A DNA stretch of 21,936 bases from Bacteroides sp. UBA7335. Lineage in GTDB: Bacteria > Bacteroidota > Bacteroidia > Bacteroidales > Bacteroidaceae. Below are positions 7,694 through 16,672 of this stretch, piece by piece (position 1 is the stretch's first letter; each line of letters opens with the position of its first letter). Both the position numbers and the translations under genes were made by a program. Below the pieces are notes generated by a model. That model was not told the origin of the DNA and made no database searches. It worked only from the letters and a program-made list of their open reading frames with translations. Where the stretch lies: the NCBI GenBank assembly GCA_002471185.1, contig DKPL01000083.1, positions 40,338 through 62,273 on the forward strand. Reading direction: 5' to 3'.

Positions 7694-9004
7694 ATGTTTA
7701 AACAAACAACACTCTTCATTGTGCTTTTGGCCTTATTGTCTGCCTGCCAATCCAAACATAAATCTTTAAATGATGACTCGTTTGTGCGAGTTGAAAATGG
7801 TAAACTAATCAAAGATGGTGCTCCTTATCATTATATTGGAACTAATTTTTGGTATGGTGCAATTTTAGGGTCTGAAGGAGAAGGAGGAAACCGTCACCGC
7901 TTGCATAAAGAGCTTGATTTCTTGAAAAGTATTGGTGTAGATAACTTACGGGTATTGGTAGGGTCTGATGGATCACGTGGAATTACTGCAAAGGTGGAAC
8001 CTACACTACAAACATTTCCCGGAGTTTACAACGATACCATCCTTGCCGGGCTAGATTATCTTTTGATGGAAATGGGTAAGCGAGATATGAAAGCTGTACT
8101 CTACCTAAATAACTCCTGGGAGTGGAGTGGAGGATATGGACAATATCTTGAATGGGCAGGGTATGGTAAAGCGGTTGTTCCGGCTGTAGATGGATGGCCT
8201 GCTTATATGGACTATGTGAAACAATTTGTTCAGTCGGATAGTGCAAAGGCTTTGTTTGCCAACTATGTGACCGATATGGTAACTCGAACCAATCGATATA
8301 CTTCGTTGAAATATACTGATGATCCTGTGATTATGTCTTGGCAAATAGGAAATGAACCACGTGCTTTTTCTGATGATAATAAAAAGGCTTTTGCAAAATG
8401 GATGTCTAGTGTAGCTGCACAAATCAAGTCGTTAGATAAAAATCACTTGGTGTCGACGGGTAGTGAAGGCAAACACGGTTGTGAACAAGATATCGAACTT
8501 TTCGAGGCGATTCATGCCGATCCCAATATTGATTATATGAATATTCATATATGGCCATACAATTGGGGATGGGCTGATAAAGATAGTCTGCTCTATCATT
8601 TGCCTCGTGCCAAAGAGAATACAAAAAAATATATGGAAGAACATTTGGCCATTGCTGATAAATATGAAAAACCTATAGTCCTTGAAGAGTTTGGATTTCC
8701 GCGTGATGGATTTGCTTTCTCTAAATCAGCTTCAACTCAGGCAAGAGACGAATATTACTCATTCGTTTTTAATCAGATAGGCAATGTAGAACTCTATAAT
8801 GGGTTGTTGGCAGGATGTAATTTCTGGGCATGGGGTGGTTACGCTGAGCCGTCAGACAGTCATATCTATTGGATGAATGGAGATGATTATACAGGTGATC
8901 CGGCACAAGAGGAACAAGGATTAAACTCAATTTTTGTTTCCGATTCAACAATTCCTATTATTAAAGCTGCTAATGAGCGCTTAGAGGGTTTGAAACAATT
9001 ATAA
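7694..9004 (+). CDS. GH5 (subfamily 7-like) endo-beta-1,4-mannanase, lipoprotein
   Basis: This 436-residue lipoprotein has its lipobox (LLSAC) ending at C18. It would cleave internal beta-1,4-mannosyl bonds by a retaining mechanism. The N-terminal FVRVENGKLIKDGAPYHYIGTNFWYG is characteristic of GH5_7 mannanases. The acid/base E221 lies in IGNEPRAF (218-225) and the nucleophile is E332 in VLEEFGFPRD (329-338). The conserved HIWPYNWGW segment is at 285-293 and the terminal CNFWAWGG strand at 375-382. The length is normal for a single catalytic domain with no CBM. Residues after the lipid cysteine are QSKHKS, without an acidic surface-export stretch, so a periplasmic location is more likely. It is the first gene of the locus after the regulator and has its own promoter. 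Confidence 0.88.
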   Translation: MFKQTTLFIVLLALLSACQSKHKSLNDDSFVRVENGKLIKDGAPYHYIGTNFWYGAILGSEGEGGNRHRLHKELDFLKSIGVDNLRVLVGSDGSRGITAKVEPTLQTFPGVYNDTILAGLDYLLMEMGKRDMKAVLYLNNSWEWSGGYGQYLEWAGYGKAVVPAVDGWPAYMDYVKQFVQSDSAKALFANYVTDMVTRTNRYTSLKYTDDPVIMSWQIGNEPRAFSDDNKKAFAKWMSSVAAQIKSLDKNHLVSTGSEGKHGCEQDIELFEAIHADPNIDYMNIHIWPYNWGWADKDSLLYHLPRAKENTKKYMEEHLAIADKYEKPIVLEEFGFPRDGFAFSKSASTQARDEYYSFVFNQIGNVELYNGLLAGCNFWAWGGYAEPSDSHIYWMNGDDYTGDPAQEEQGLNSIFVSDSTIPIIKAANERLEGLKQL

Positions 9005-9073
9005 GATTGAATATAGTCTACTATTGGGTAGTTGTTTTTGATAGTTACATGAAAATTGAAAAATATAAAAAAA

Positions 9074-10342
9074 ATGAAGTACTGGTTATTAAGTGTATGT
9101 TTATTTTGTAGTTCACTCAGCTTGTCGGCTCAAGCCGACAAGACTGAGTTGAATTTTAATTATCGCATAGATCCTTTTAATAATTGGGTTTATTTAGCTC
9201 CTTCTACTCCTCAGGTTGAGGTCGTAGTTTTTAGTAAAAGCGATAAAAAGTCATCGGCTGTAGTGAAACTCGAAATTATGACCGATCAATATCAGTCTTT
9301 AAGTTCATTGTCGCAAGTGGTAACTTTGTTGGAAGGCGATTCTACTCATTTGAAATTTGATTTTACAGTTCCTGCTCCCGGCTTTTATCGCTGTGTGGTT
9401 TCTGAAAATAATTCTGCTGTAAAACGTTTTAACATTGGTTACGAACCCGAGAGTATTGTCTCGCTATCGGATGCTCAACCTGACTTAAAGGAATTTTGGG
9501 ATAGAGCCAAAGAAGAATTGGCACAAGTAGCTCCAGAATACCAGTTGACTCAGGTTACTGATGATGCCAATAAAAACCGCAAACTTTATTTGGTGAAAAT
9601 GAAATCGCTAGGTGGTGAGGAAATTTCGGGATATTACTCTGTTCCTGTCAAGAAAGGAAAATATCCTGCTATAATATCTTATATGGGATATGGCTCAAAA
9701 CCTTGGATTCCTGGTGGTACTCCGGGATATGCTGAGTTTGTGTTGTCTACTCGCGGACAGGGGCTTCAAGAAGAGAATAATCAATATGGTGATTGGATAA
9801 CTTATAATTTAGATTCTATCAATGCCTATTATTATCGTGGAGCCTTTATGGATCTTGTTCGTGCTGTCGATTTTATAGCTTCACGTCCCGAGGTTAATAC
9901 AGATTATATTTTTGCAGAAGGCGGAAGTCAAGGAGGGGCATTCTCACTCGCTGCGGCTGCTTTAGATCATCGCTTTTGTGCCATTGCTCCAACAATCCCA
10001 TTTCTCTCAGACTATCCCGACTATTTTAAAATAGTACAATGGCCTGCTACGCCAATACTAAATAAACAAAAGGAGCTAGGCATGAGCGATTCTGATTTAT
10101 ATAAGAATTTATCTTATTTTGATATTAAAAATTTGGCTCCATGGATTCAGTGTCCTGTAGTAATGGCTGTTGGACTGCAAGATGAAGTCTGCCCACCACA
10201 TACCAATTTCTCTGGTTTTAACCGCATCACAACCGAAAAAGAATTTTATATTTATCCGCTTAACGGACACAATACACCAGATACTTGGTGGAACACACGC
10301 ATGAGTTTCTTTGAAAAATATATAGCTGGTAAAAATAAATAA
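9074..10342 (+). CDS. Acetyl esterase of the AXE1/CE7-like alpha/beta-hydrolase type
   Basis: This 422-residue secreted protein has a signal peptide ending near SAQA (about residue 20). A beta-rich N-terminal domain (about 21-125) precedes an alpha/beta-hydrolase domain. CE7-type features are RGQG (227-230), the nucleophile elbow GGSQGG with S285, the acid D370 in GLQDEVCPP, and H399 in GHN. Classical CE7 enzymes have GHE at the last site, so this is a variant. It probably removes O-acetyl groups from imported mannan fragments so that the mannanases can act; this is inferred from the neighbours. I chose the ATG at 9074 over an in-frame TTG at 9056, which would add six residues ahead of the signal peptide. 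It lies about 70 bp after the GH5 gene. Confidence 0.78.
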   Translation: MKYWLLSVCLFCSSLSLSAQADKTELNFNYRIDPFNNWVYLAPSTPQVEVVVFSKSDKKSSAVVKLEIMTDQYQSLSSLSQVVTLLEGDSTHLKFDFTVPAPGFYRCVVSENNSAVKRFNIGYEPESIVSLSDAQPDLKEFWDRAKEELAQVAPEYQLTQVTDDANKNRKLYLVKMKSLGGEEISGYYSVPVKKGKYPAIISYMGYGSKPWIPGGTPGYAEFVLSTRGQGLQEENNQYGDWITYNLDSINAYYYRGAFMDLVRAVDFIASRPEVNTDYIFAEGGSQGGAFSLAAAALDHRFCAIAPTIPFLSDYPDYFKIVQWPATPILNKQKELGMSDSDLYKNLSYFDIKNLAPWIQCPVVMAVGLQDEVCPPHTNFSGFNRITTEKEFYIYPLNGHNTPDTWWNTRMSFFEKYIAGKNK

Positions 10343-10383
10343 TTTGTATACAAACTTTATAGACACAAATAACTACTATAAGT

Positions 10384-10409
10384 AAAATAGTATTAGTATA
10401 AGATAAAAT
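10384..10409 (+). promoter_or_regulatory. Candidate operator, copy 2 (susC promoter)
   Basis: This is the second copy of the 26-bp element (see 7607-7632), starting AAAATAGTATTA and ending AGATAAAAT, immediately upstream of the susC -33 box. In this copy TAGTAT is repeated in tandem (10388-10399). A 12-bp palindrome, TTTGTATACAAA, lies further upstream at 10343-10354. Confidence 0.6.
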
Positions 10410-10413
10410 TGTA

Positions 10414-10445
10414 TTTGTCTTCCTTTTTTGATAGCTGTATCTTTG
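10414..10445 (+). promoter_or_regulatory. susC promoter (TTTG -33, TATCTTTG -7)
   Basis: TTTG at 10414-10417 and TATCTTTG at 10438-10445 are separated by exactly 20 bp and fit the Bacteroides TTTG-N19-21-TAnnTTTG promoter. The start site would be near 10452, giving a leader of about 38 nt to the ATG at 10490. An inverted repeat, GATAGC (10430-10435) and GCTATC (10445-10450), straddles the -7 box. Confidence 0.7.
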
Positions 10446-10489
10446 CTATCGTTGATTTGTTAAATCTATATTTAAATCTATGTGATAAT

Positions 10490-13400
10490 ATGAAGAACAT
10501 TATGTTGTTTCTAATGGCACTTCTGATCAGTAGTCAGCTGATAGCTCAGCAAACTACGGTTTCGGGAGTTGTTACAGATGCTGCCGATGGCTCACCGCTA
10601 ATTGGCGCTAATGTATTAGTGAAAGGCACAGCTACAGGTGCTATAACTGATTTAAATGGAGCCTTTGTGCTCAATGTTCCTAGTGGGAAAAATACTCTTG
10701 AAATATCTTGTATTGGATATAAAACACAAGAGGTAAAAATTACCGATCAGAAAATCATTAAAGTTTCATTGAAAGAAGATGCCGAACTGTTAGATGAAGT
10801 TGTGGTGGTTGGTTATGGAACGATGAAGAAAAGTGACCTTACGGGTGCTGTAGCAAGAGTTTCGGGCGATAAGCTAAGAGAATCTATTGTGACAAATGTA
10901 GACCAAATGCTTCAAGGTCGTGTGGCAGGTGTGCAGGTTCAAGCCAATTCTGGTGCTCCTGGAGCTGCTAACTCTATTCGCATTCGTGGTGCTAGTTCTA
11001 TTAATAATACCAACGAACCTCTTTATATCATCGATGGTATTCCTGTAAGTGGGGCGGGTACTTCAACTGCCGGTTTCGATTGGTCGGGTGGATCAAATGG
11101 ACAAAATGTGGTAAACCCATTGGCTTCAATTTCTCCAAGTGATATCTTGTCTATGGACGTGTTGAAAGATGCTTCGGCTGCTGCCATTTATGGAGCAGCG
11201 GGTGCTAATGGTGTGGTTATTATCACTACTAAACGTGGTAATAAAGGACGTACTAATATTACGTATGATGGATATGGTGCTATCCAACAACGTGTGGGTA
11301 AGCTTGATATGATGGACCTTCAACAATTTGGTGTTTATCAAAAACAGCTTTATGAAGAGGGTATGATGAATAATATTGATCAGGCTTATCTTGATCCTAG
11401 TTTGCTTGGTCAAGGTACTGACTGGCAGGATGCTGTGACTAAGAATGCTTGGATGCAAAGTCATAATGTGTCTTTAAATGGCGGAAATGATAAAACTCAA
11501 TATGCATTTTCGGTTGGATATATGGGACAAGATGGTATGTTGATTAGCTCCAAATTCAATCGTTACACCGGTCGTATGAATATTGATAATGAGTTTAATA
11601 AATACTTCAAAATGGGTGCTACGCTATCTTATTCTAGAACGCATGAGTCTATTATAAATAATGATGGTATCAATGGAGTGGTAATGCAGGCATCGCTGAT
11701 GTCTCCTTCTGTTCCTGTTTACGATTTTGATGGTAACTATGCCGGACCCGAAAGTGTAAATGGGTCATCTATCTATAATCCGGTTGCTTTGACTAAAGAC
11801 CAAAAAAATACGCTTCTACGCGATCGTATCATGGGTAATATTTATGCTCAGGTTACTTTCAATAAATATGTAAACTTCCGTACAGAATTTGGTATTGATA
11901 GAAATCACAATACAAATAAAGGGTTTAAACCCACCTACGAATATGGGCAGTTGAAAAATACAGATGCGATGATTATGCAGCGTGAGGAGCATAGCTTGTA
12001 TTGGAACTGGAAGAATTTCATTACCTACAATCAAACCTTTGGAAAAAATACCATTAACTTTATGTTAGGTTCTGAGACTTCACGTTCGTCTTGGGAGGGA
12101 ACTCAATTGCAAAAGAATCAATTATCATCAAATGATATTCAGGTCATTGGACCCGACGGTGTGTTTACCTCTAACAACGGTTGGAAAGACGCATCTACGA
12201 TGGTCTCTTTCTATGGACGTTTAAACTACAATTATGCCGATAAGTATTTGTTGACAGCTACACTTCGTGCTGACGGTTCGTCAAAGTTTGGTTCTAATCA
12301 TCGTTGGGGATACTTCCCATCATTTGCAGCTGCATGGCGTGTTTCGGGCGAGAAGTTTATGGAAAAAACTCAATCTTGGTTATCAAATCTGAAACTTAGA
12401 GCTGGATATGGCCAAGTAGGTAATCACAATATTGGTACTTATCAATATGGTTCTACAATGACTGCCTTTCCTAGTGTGTTTGGTACAGCTTATCGCATGA
12501 CAAACAATGCTAACCCCGACTTGAAGTGGGAAGCTTCTGAACAGTATAATGCCGGTATCGATATGAGTTTCTTGAATAATCGCATTGACTTTACTGTTGA
12601 TGCTTATTACAAAACAACTAAGGATTTATTGCTTCAGCCTTCTGTATCGCCTGTATTGGGTGGGGCAAACTGGAACGATATCCAAACTCCATATATGAAC
12701 ATGGGTAAGGTTGAAAATAAAGGTATTGATATCTCATTAAATACACACAATATCGCTACAAAGAACTTTAACTGGCGTACCAATTTGATTATTTCTATAA
12801 ATCGCAATAAGGTAAAAGCTTTGGATGCACTAAGTACTCCCAAATATGGTAGTCTTGACTGGTATGCAGGTTTCCAAACTGTTTCGGTCATTGCGGTTGG
12901 TCAACCCATTGGTGTGTTTTATGGCTATATGACTGATGGGCTATATCAAGATGCTGATGATTTAAGGACTTCGGCTCGTCCTGAAGGGGTAGGTATTCAC
13001 CGTACTACCGGTTCATGGATTGGTGATGTTAAATTTAAAGATCTCAGTGGCCCTAACGGAGTGCCTGATGGCGTAATCAACGAGTACGACCAAACAATTA
13101 TTGGTGATCCAAATCCTGATTTTACATTTGGGTTTACAAATACTTTCTATCTAGGAAACTGGGAACTAAATGTTGGTTTAACTGGTGCTGTTGGAGGCGA
13201 TATCTTGAACTATGTTCGTGTTAAAACCGAAGGATTGGTTTCGCAATGGGACAACCAAGCAGTCACTGTTTTAGAAAGAGCTAGATTGGGCTATTATGAT
13301 GGTAACAATACCAATGTGAGTGATCCTGACAATTGCTACTTAATTAACGGAAGTGCCAAGTTACCACGCTGGAGTAGCAATGACATTAACGGTAACAATA

Positions 13401-13672
13401 GAATGAGTGATCGTTGGCTTGAAGATGGAAGTTACTTGAGAATACAAAACATCTCTTTATCTTATAACTTCCCTAAACGATGGATTAAAAAAGCTGCTAT
13501 GGAAAATCTGAAGGTGTATTTCAATTGTCAAAATGTATATACGTTCAGCAACTATTCAGGCTTAGATCCCGAAATTGGATCATACAATCAGCAAGCTGGA
13601 TTAACCAATGTAGATATGGGACGTTATCCTTCTCCTCGTATTTATACCTTTGGTGCTAACATTAGCTTCTAA
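10490..13672 (+). CDS. SusC-like TonB-dependent outer-membrane transporter
   Basis: This 1060-residue importer takes up oligosaccharides through the outer membrane. The order is a signal peptide (MKNIMLFLMALLISSQLIAQ, 1-20), a carboxypeptidase-D-regulatory-like domain (about 24-95, with GTATGAITDLNGAF and ISCIGYKTQEV), a TonB-box region DEVVVVGYG (102-110), a plug domain (about 115-240, with IRIRGASSINNTNEPLYIIDGIP and the SMDVLKDASAAAIYGAAGANGVVIITTKRG block), and then the beta-barrel to the C-terminal phenylalanine (GANISF). I start at the ATG at 10490. An upstream in-frame TTG at 10409 would put 27 unlikely residues before the signal peptide and sits inside the promoter region. susD follows 23 bp later. 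The mannan specificity is inferred from the linked enzymes. Confidence 0.95.
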   Translation: MKNIMLFLMALLISSQLIAQQTTVSGVVTDAADGSPLIGANVLVKGTATGAITDLNGAFVLNVPSGKNTLEISCIGYKTQEVKITDQKIIKVSLKEDAELLDEVVVVGYGTMKKSDLTGAVARVSGDKLRESIVTNVDQMLQGRVAGVQVQANSGAPGAANSIRIRGASSINNTNEPLYIIDGIPVSGAGTSTAGFDWSGGSNGQNVVNPLASISPSDILSMDVLKDASAAAIYGAAGANGVVIITTKRGNKGRTNITYDGYGAIQQRVGKLDMMDLQQFGVYQKQLYEEGMMNNIDQAYLDPSLLGQGTDWQDAVTKNAWMQSHNVSLNGGNDKTQYAFSVGYMGQDGMLISSKFNRYTGRMNIDNEFNKYFKMGATLSYSRTHESIINNDGINGVVMQASLMSPSVPVYDFDGNYAGPESVNGSSIYNPVALTKDQKNTLLRDRIMGNIYAQVTFNKYVNFRTEFGIDRNHNTNKGFKPTYEYGQLKNTDAMIMQREEHSLYWNWKNFITYNQTFGKNTINFMLGSETSRSSWEGTQLQKNQLSSNDIQVIGPDGVFTSNNGWKDASTMVSFYGRLNYNYADKYLLTATLRADGSSKFGSNHRWGYFPSFAAAWRVSGEKFMEKTQSWLSNLKLRAGYGQVGNHNIGTYQYGSTMTAFPSVFGTAYRMTNNANPDLKWEASEQYNAGIDMSFLNNRIDFTVDAYYKTTKDLLLQPSVSPVLGGANWNDIQTPYMNMGKVENKGIDISLNTHNIATKNFNWRTNLIISINRNKVKALDALSTPKYGSLDWYAGFQTVSVIAVGQPIGVFYGYMTDGLYQDADDLRTSARPEGVGIHRTTGSWIGDVKFKDLSGPNGVPDGVINEYDQTIIGDPNPDFTFGFTNTFYLGNWELNVGLTGAVGGDILNYVRVKTEGLVSQWDNQAVTVLERARLGYYDGNNTNVSDPDNCYLINGSAKLPRWSSNDINGNNRMSDRWLEDGSYLRIQNISLSYNFPKRWIKKAAMENLKVYFNCQNVYTFSNYSGLDPEIGSYNQQAGLTNVDMGRYPSPRIYTFGANISF

Positions 13673-13695
13673 CTCAACTTAAAGGATTAACTAAT

Positions 13696-15381
13696 ATGAA
13701 AAATATATTCAAAATCATTAGTCTTTCTGCACTACTTCTTACAACAGCTTCTTGTGAAGATTTTCTGACTGTTGTGCCCGAAGATCAACAAGTGCTAGAA
13801 ACTTATTATACTTCTGAAGCTGCAGTCAATGCCAATACCGCATCTTTATATAGTGCCTTTGTGTGGCAAGAGTTTGGTATGAACTTCATGTGGATGGCAG
13901 GCGATGAACTTGCAGGAGACTTGTTCTACACATACGATCAAGAAGGTCAATTCTACTATATGACTTTCCAAAATGGTAATACTTTCTTAACGCAAGGTTG
14001 GAATGGACTATATCGTGTGATTTCGTATTGCAACAATATCATTAATGGTATGCCCGATGCTGCTCGCAAAAACGGTGTGTCTGAAGCAGTTATTAGTCGT
14101 GCGCTTGCCGAGTCAAGATGTGTTCGAGGCATTGCTTACTATCTGTTGACTGAGTATTGGAAAGATGTGCCTATCATTACCAATAATAATATTTCGGGCG
14201 GTCAAATTATTCGTCACACCCAAAAAAGTGTCTATGAGTTTATTCGTCAGGATTTAGAATTTGCTCGAAATAACTTGCCTTCTTCTCCTTTCCAATTGGG
14301 TCGTTGTACTCGTTGGACTGCTACAGGTATGTTGGCTAAGCTTCATCTTACCATGGCCTCTCATTTAGCTGATGGTAGTTCTAGCGAAAACTTTGAAAAG
14401 TCAAAGAACTACGCACATGAGATTATAAAAAATAGTAATTTGTCATTGTATAATGATTTGTCTACTATGTTTTATCCAAGTGCAAATAACAATAGCGAAT
14501 CGTTATTTGCCATTCAATGTACCAATGATGGTTATGGCTATGGCAACGGGCGCAACATTTCTCAATCACGCAACGCATTGATAAATTTAGGCTCTTCATG
14601 GGGATCGGGCAAAGGTCCAACCTTGAGTTTGCAAGAAACTTTCGAAAATAATGACGCTCGACGCTATTACACTTATATGCGCAATGGCGATTACTACAGC
14701 AACTTGGGTGGTGGCGGATATTCTTACTATAACTTTAGTGAAGATGAGTCTACCGAAACTTCAAACGAAATGTTAGCTCATGTTCGCAAATACATTGTCG
14801 GTGCTAATTCAGATTGCGATGGTAAAGGTGGTGTATCAAATCAAGATGCTGGAAACAATCTTTATCTTCTTCGTTTGGCCGATGTTTACATGTGCTATGT
14901 TGAGGCTTGTATTGGTTCGGGAACCTCTACTTCGGATGCAACGGCATTGAGTGTATTCTCTGAGGTCCGTTCTCGTGCCGGTTTATCTTGGACAAAATCG
15001 TCAATCTCTTATGATGAATTAATAAAAGAACGCCGTGTAGAGTTTGCGCTCGAAAGCATTAACTTTTTCGACATTAAACGTATGAGTTATCGAAATATGA
15101 GCAGTGCTTTGAACTATCTAAACGGCATGAGTCGTGAGCGTCAATACGTATCCAATGGTCAATACTCTTGGCAAGAAAGAAATGCTGATGGAGCTTATCA
15201 CGGTGGATTTACAGAGCTAAACCCATCAAGTGATCCTAAAGGTAAAGGTTCTATTTTCTATATTAATCAAGATGTTTCCAAGATTTTGATTACCGAAAGC
15301 AATTTAGTATTGCCTATTCCGGCAGAAACCGTAACTAAAACTCCTACGATAACTAAGGATCCTGTAGATTATCAGTTTTAA
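13696..15381 (+). CDS. SusD/RagB-like glycan-binding lipoprotein
   Basis: This 561-residue outer-membrane lipoprotein forms the lid over the SusC barrel and captures oligosaccharides. The lipobox TTASC places the lipid cysteine at C20, followed by the usual SusD start EDFLTVVPEDQQ. Helical TPR-like segments follow (for example WNGLYRVISYCNNIINGMPDA and RALAESRCVRGIAYYLLTEYWKDVPII). The C-terminal RagB/SusD domain contains YLLRLADVYMCYVEACIGSG and ELIKERRVEFALESINFFDIKRM. It ends with LVLPIPAETVTKTPTI and a short tail, typical for the family. It is the second gene of the surface-complex operon and lies 23 bp after susC. Confidence 0.95.
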   Translation: MKNIFKIISLSALLLTTASCEDFLTVVPEDQQVLETYYTSEAAVNANTASLYSAFVWQEFGMNFMWMAGDELAGDLFYTYDQEGQFYYMTFQNGNTFLTQGWNGLYRVISYCNNIINGMPDAARKNGVSEAVISRALAESRCVRGIAYYLLTEYWKDVPIITNNNISGGQIIRHTQKSVYEFIRQDLEFARNNLPSSPFQLGRCTRWTATGMLAKLHLTMASHLADGSSSENFEKSKNYAHEIIKNSNLSLYNDLSTMFYPSANNNSESLFAIQCTNDGYGYGNGRNISQSRNALINLGSSWGSGKGPTLSLQETFENNDARRYYTYMRNGDYYSNLGGGGYSYYNFSEDESTETSNEMLAHVRKYIVGANSDCDGKGGVSNQDAGNNLYLLRLADVYMCYVEACIGSGTSTSDATALSVFSEVRSRAGLSWTKSSISYDELIKERRVEFALESINFFDIKRMSYRNMSSALNYLNGMSRERQYVSNGQYSWQERNADGAYHGGFTELNPSSDPKGKGSIFYINQDVSKILITESNLVLPIPAETVTKTPTITKDPVDYQF

Positions 15382-15401
15382 TCTTTAAGCTTAAAAACAT
15401 T

Positions 15402-16655
15402 ATGAATAAATATATATATAGCACTCTTCTGATGGCATTGGCTATGCTTATTTTCAATGCTTGCTCAGACGATAACAACGATAATAAAAATGGTGGTACT
15501 CCTTCTGTAAGGTACGTTCGTCCCTGTGATGCTGCTGTTGCCGATTCACTTTTAGCTAGTGCCTATCTTGGCGATCGCATTGCTATTATTGGCGAAAATT
15601 TAGGTGCTGTACGTGCCATCTATTTTAACGATCAAAAAGCAAAATTAAATCCGAGTTTTGTTACAGATAATGCAATTATTGTTTCTATCCCGTCGGGCAT
15701 TCCTTCGGAAAAACAAGATTTGATTAAACTTTATACCAAAAGCGACTCTTGTTACTATACATTTGAAACTAAGGTACCTGTACCTTCTGTTAAATCTATG
15801 ACCTGTGAGTATGTGGCCGAAGGTGACATTGCCTATATTCAAGGACTTTATTTTGTATCTGAACAAGAGAATCCTATAAAAGTAACTTTTTCAGGCAATG
15901 TCGAAGGCGAGTTAATCAGTTGCGATGTCAACAACATTGCAGTGAAAGTTCCTGCTGGAGCTCAATCGGGACCGTTGAAGGTAACTTCGGTTTATGGTAC
16001 CGGAGAAAGTGCACTTCATTTCCGTGATGAACGCAATATCATTCTCGATTTTGACACTAAGTACCCTGACGGAGGTTGGCACCACGGCTGGCACGGTGCT
16101 TCGGGAGTAGGTACAGATGGTGGTATAAACGGACAATACCTAGTAATGGCTGGTGATATAAGTGATGAAGCTGAAACTAGTGATTCGGATTATTGCTACG
16201 ATGTATGGTCATACTATAGCAATTCCCCCGATGTATTCGACTCTGGAAATTTAGATGCTTACGAACTAAAAATGGAGGTAAATGTACTTGACTCTTGGTC
16301 TTCAGCTGCCCTTCAAGTGATTTTCTCCGGTCCTGGAGATGCTTGGATGAACTGGCAAGAAACATCTGATGGAGGTAATCCGAATGAAGGTTTCAAATGG
16401 AGCGAGAGTTATCCTCGTGCTCTTTGGATTCCTTGGAAAGATGCAGGGTCGTATAAAACCAATGGATGGATAACTGTTACTATTCCGATGAATGAGTTTA
16501 AGTATAATGATGCCGGAACGGCTATCGGAGTAAATGCTTCAGGACACTATTCGGGTATTACCTTATTTGTGGGAAAATCAGGTGGAGTAAGCGGTACTGC
16601 ATGTAGCCCTACTTTCCATATCGACAATGTTCGTGTTGTGAAAAACAGTAAATAA
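15402..16655 (+). CDS. Surface glycan-binding lipoprotein (two IPT/TIG domains plus SGBP-B binding domain)
   Basis: This 417-residue lipoprotein has lipobox FNAC with C21, followed by SDDNNDN, an acidic stretch like the Bacteroidetes surface-export signal. Two IPT/TIG Ig-like domains occupy about 34-126 and 128-208 and would act as a stalk. The C-terminal region (about 213-417) starts LDFDTKYPDGGWHHGW and is rich in aromatic residues (W226, W230 and several more). It resembles the xyloglucan/mannan-binding domain of SGBP-B proteins. It has no catalytic motifs. It would hold mannan chains at the cell surface for the mannanases and SusCD. It starts 21 bp after susD and 18 bp before the next SGBP. 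The ligand is inferred from the locus. Confidence 0.82.
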   Translation: MNKYIYSTLLMALAMLIFNACSDDNNDNKNGGTPSVRYVRPCDAAVADSLLASAYLGDRIAIIGENLGAVRAIYFNDQKAKLNPSFVTDNAIIVSIPSGIPSEKQDLIKLYTKSDSCYYTFETKVPVPSVKSMTCEYVAEGDIAYIQGLYFVSEQENPIKVTFSGNVEGELISCDVNNIAVKVPAGAQSGPLKVTSVYGTGESALHFRDERNIILDFDTKYPDGGWHHGWHGASGVGTDGGINGQYLVMAGDISDEAETSDSDYCYDVWSYYSNSPDVFDSGNLDAYELKMEVNVLDSWSSAALQVIFSGPGDAWMNWQETSDGGNPNEGFKWSESYPRALWIPWKDAGSYKTNGWITVTIPMNEFKYNDAGTAIGVNASGHYSGITLFVGKSGGVSGTACSPTFHIDNVRVVKNSK

Positions 16656-16672
16656 ATCGATCTTCTAAATAC

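Noticed and set aside
9056..9073. TTG start for the esterase
   Set aside because: The ATG at 9074 gives a compact signal peptide. The TTG remains possible but changes only six residues.
9005..9073. Possible third copy of the 26-bp element ahead of the esterase (AATATAGTCTAC)
   Set aside because: Only about 8 of the first 12 bases match, and there is no TAnnTTTG box at the right distance.
10343..10354. TTTGTATACAAA palindrome right after the esterase stop
   Set aside because: It has no loop or T tract for a terminator and no counterpart upstream of the GH5 gene.
10409..10489. In-frame upstream extension of susC from a TTG codon
   Set aside because: The added 27 residues precede a perfect signal peptide, and the DNA holds the -33 and -7 boxes and the inverted repeat, so it is promoter and leader.
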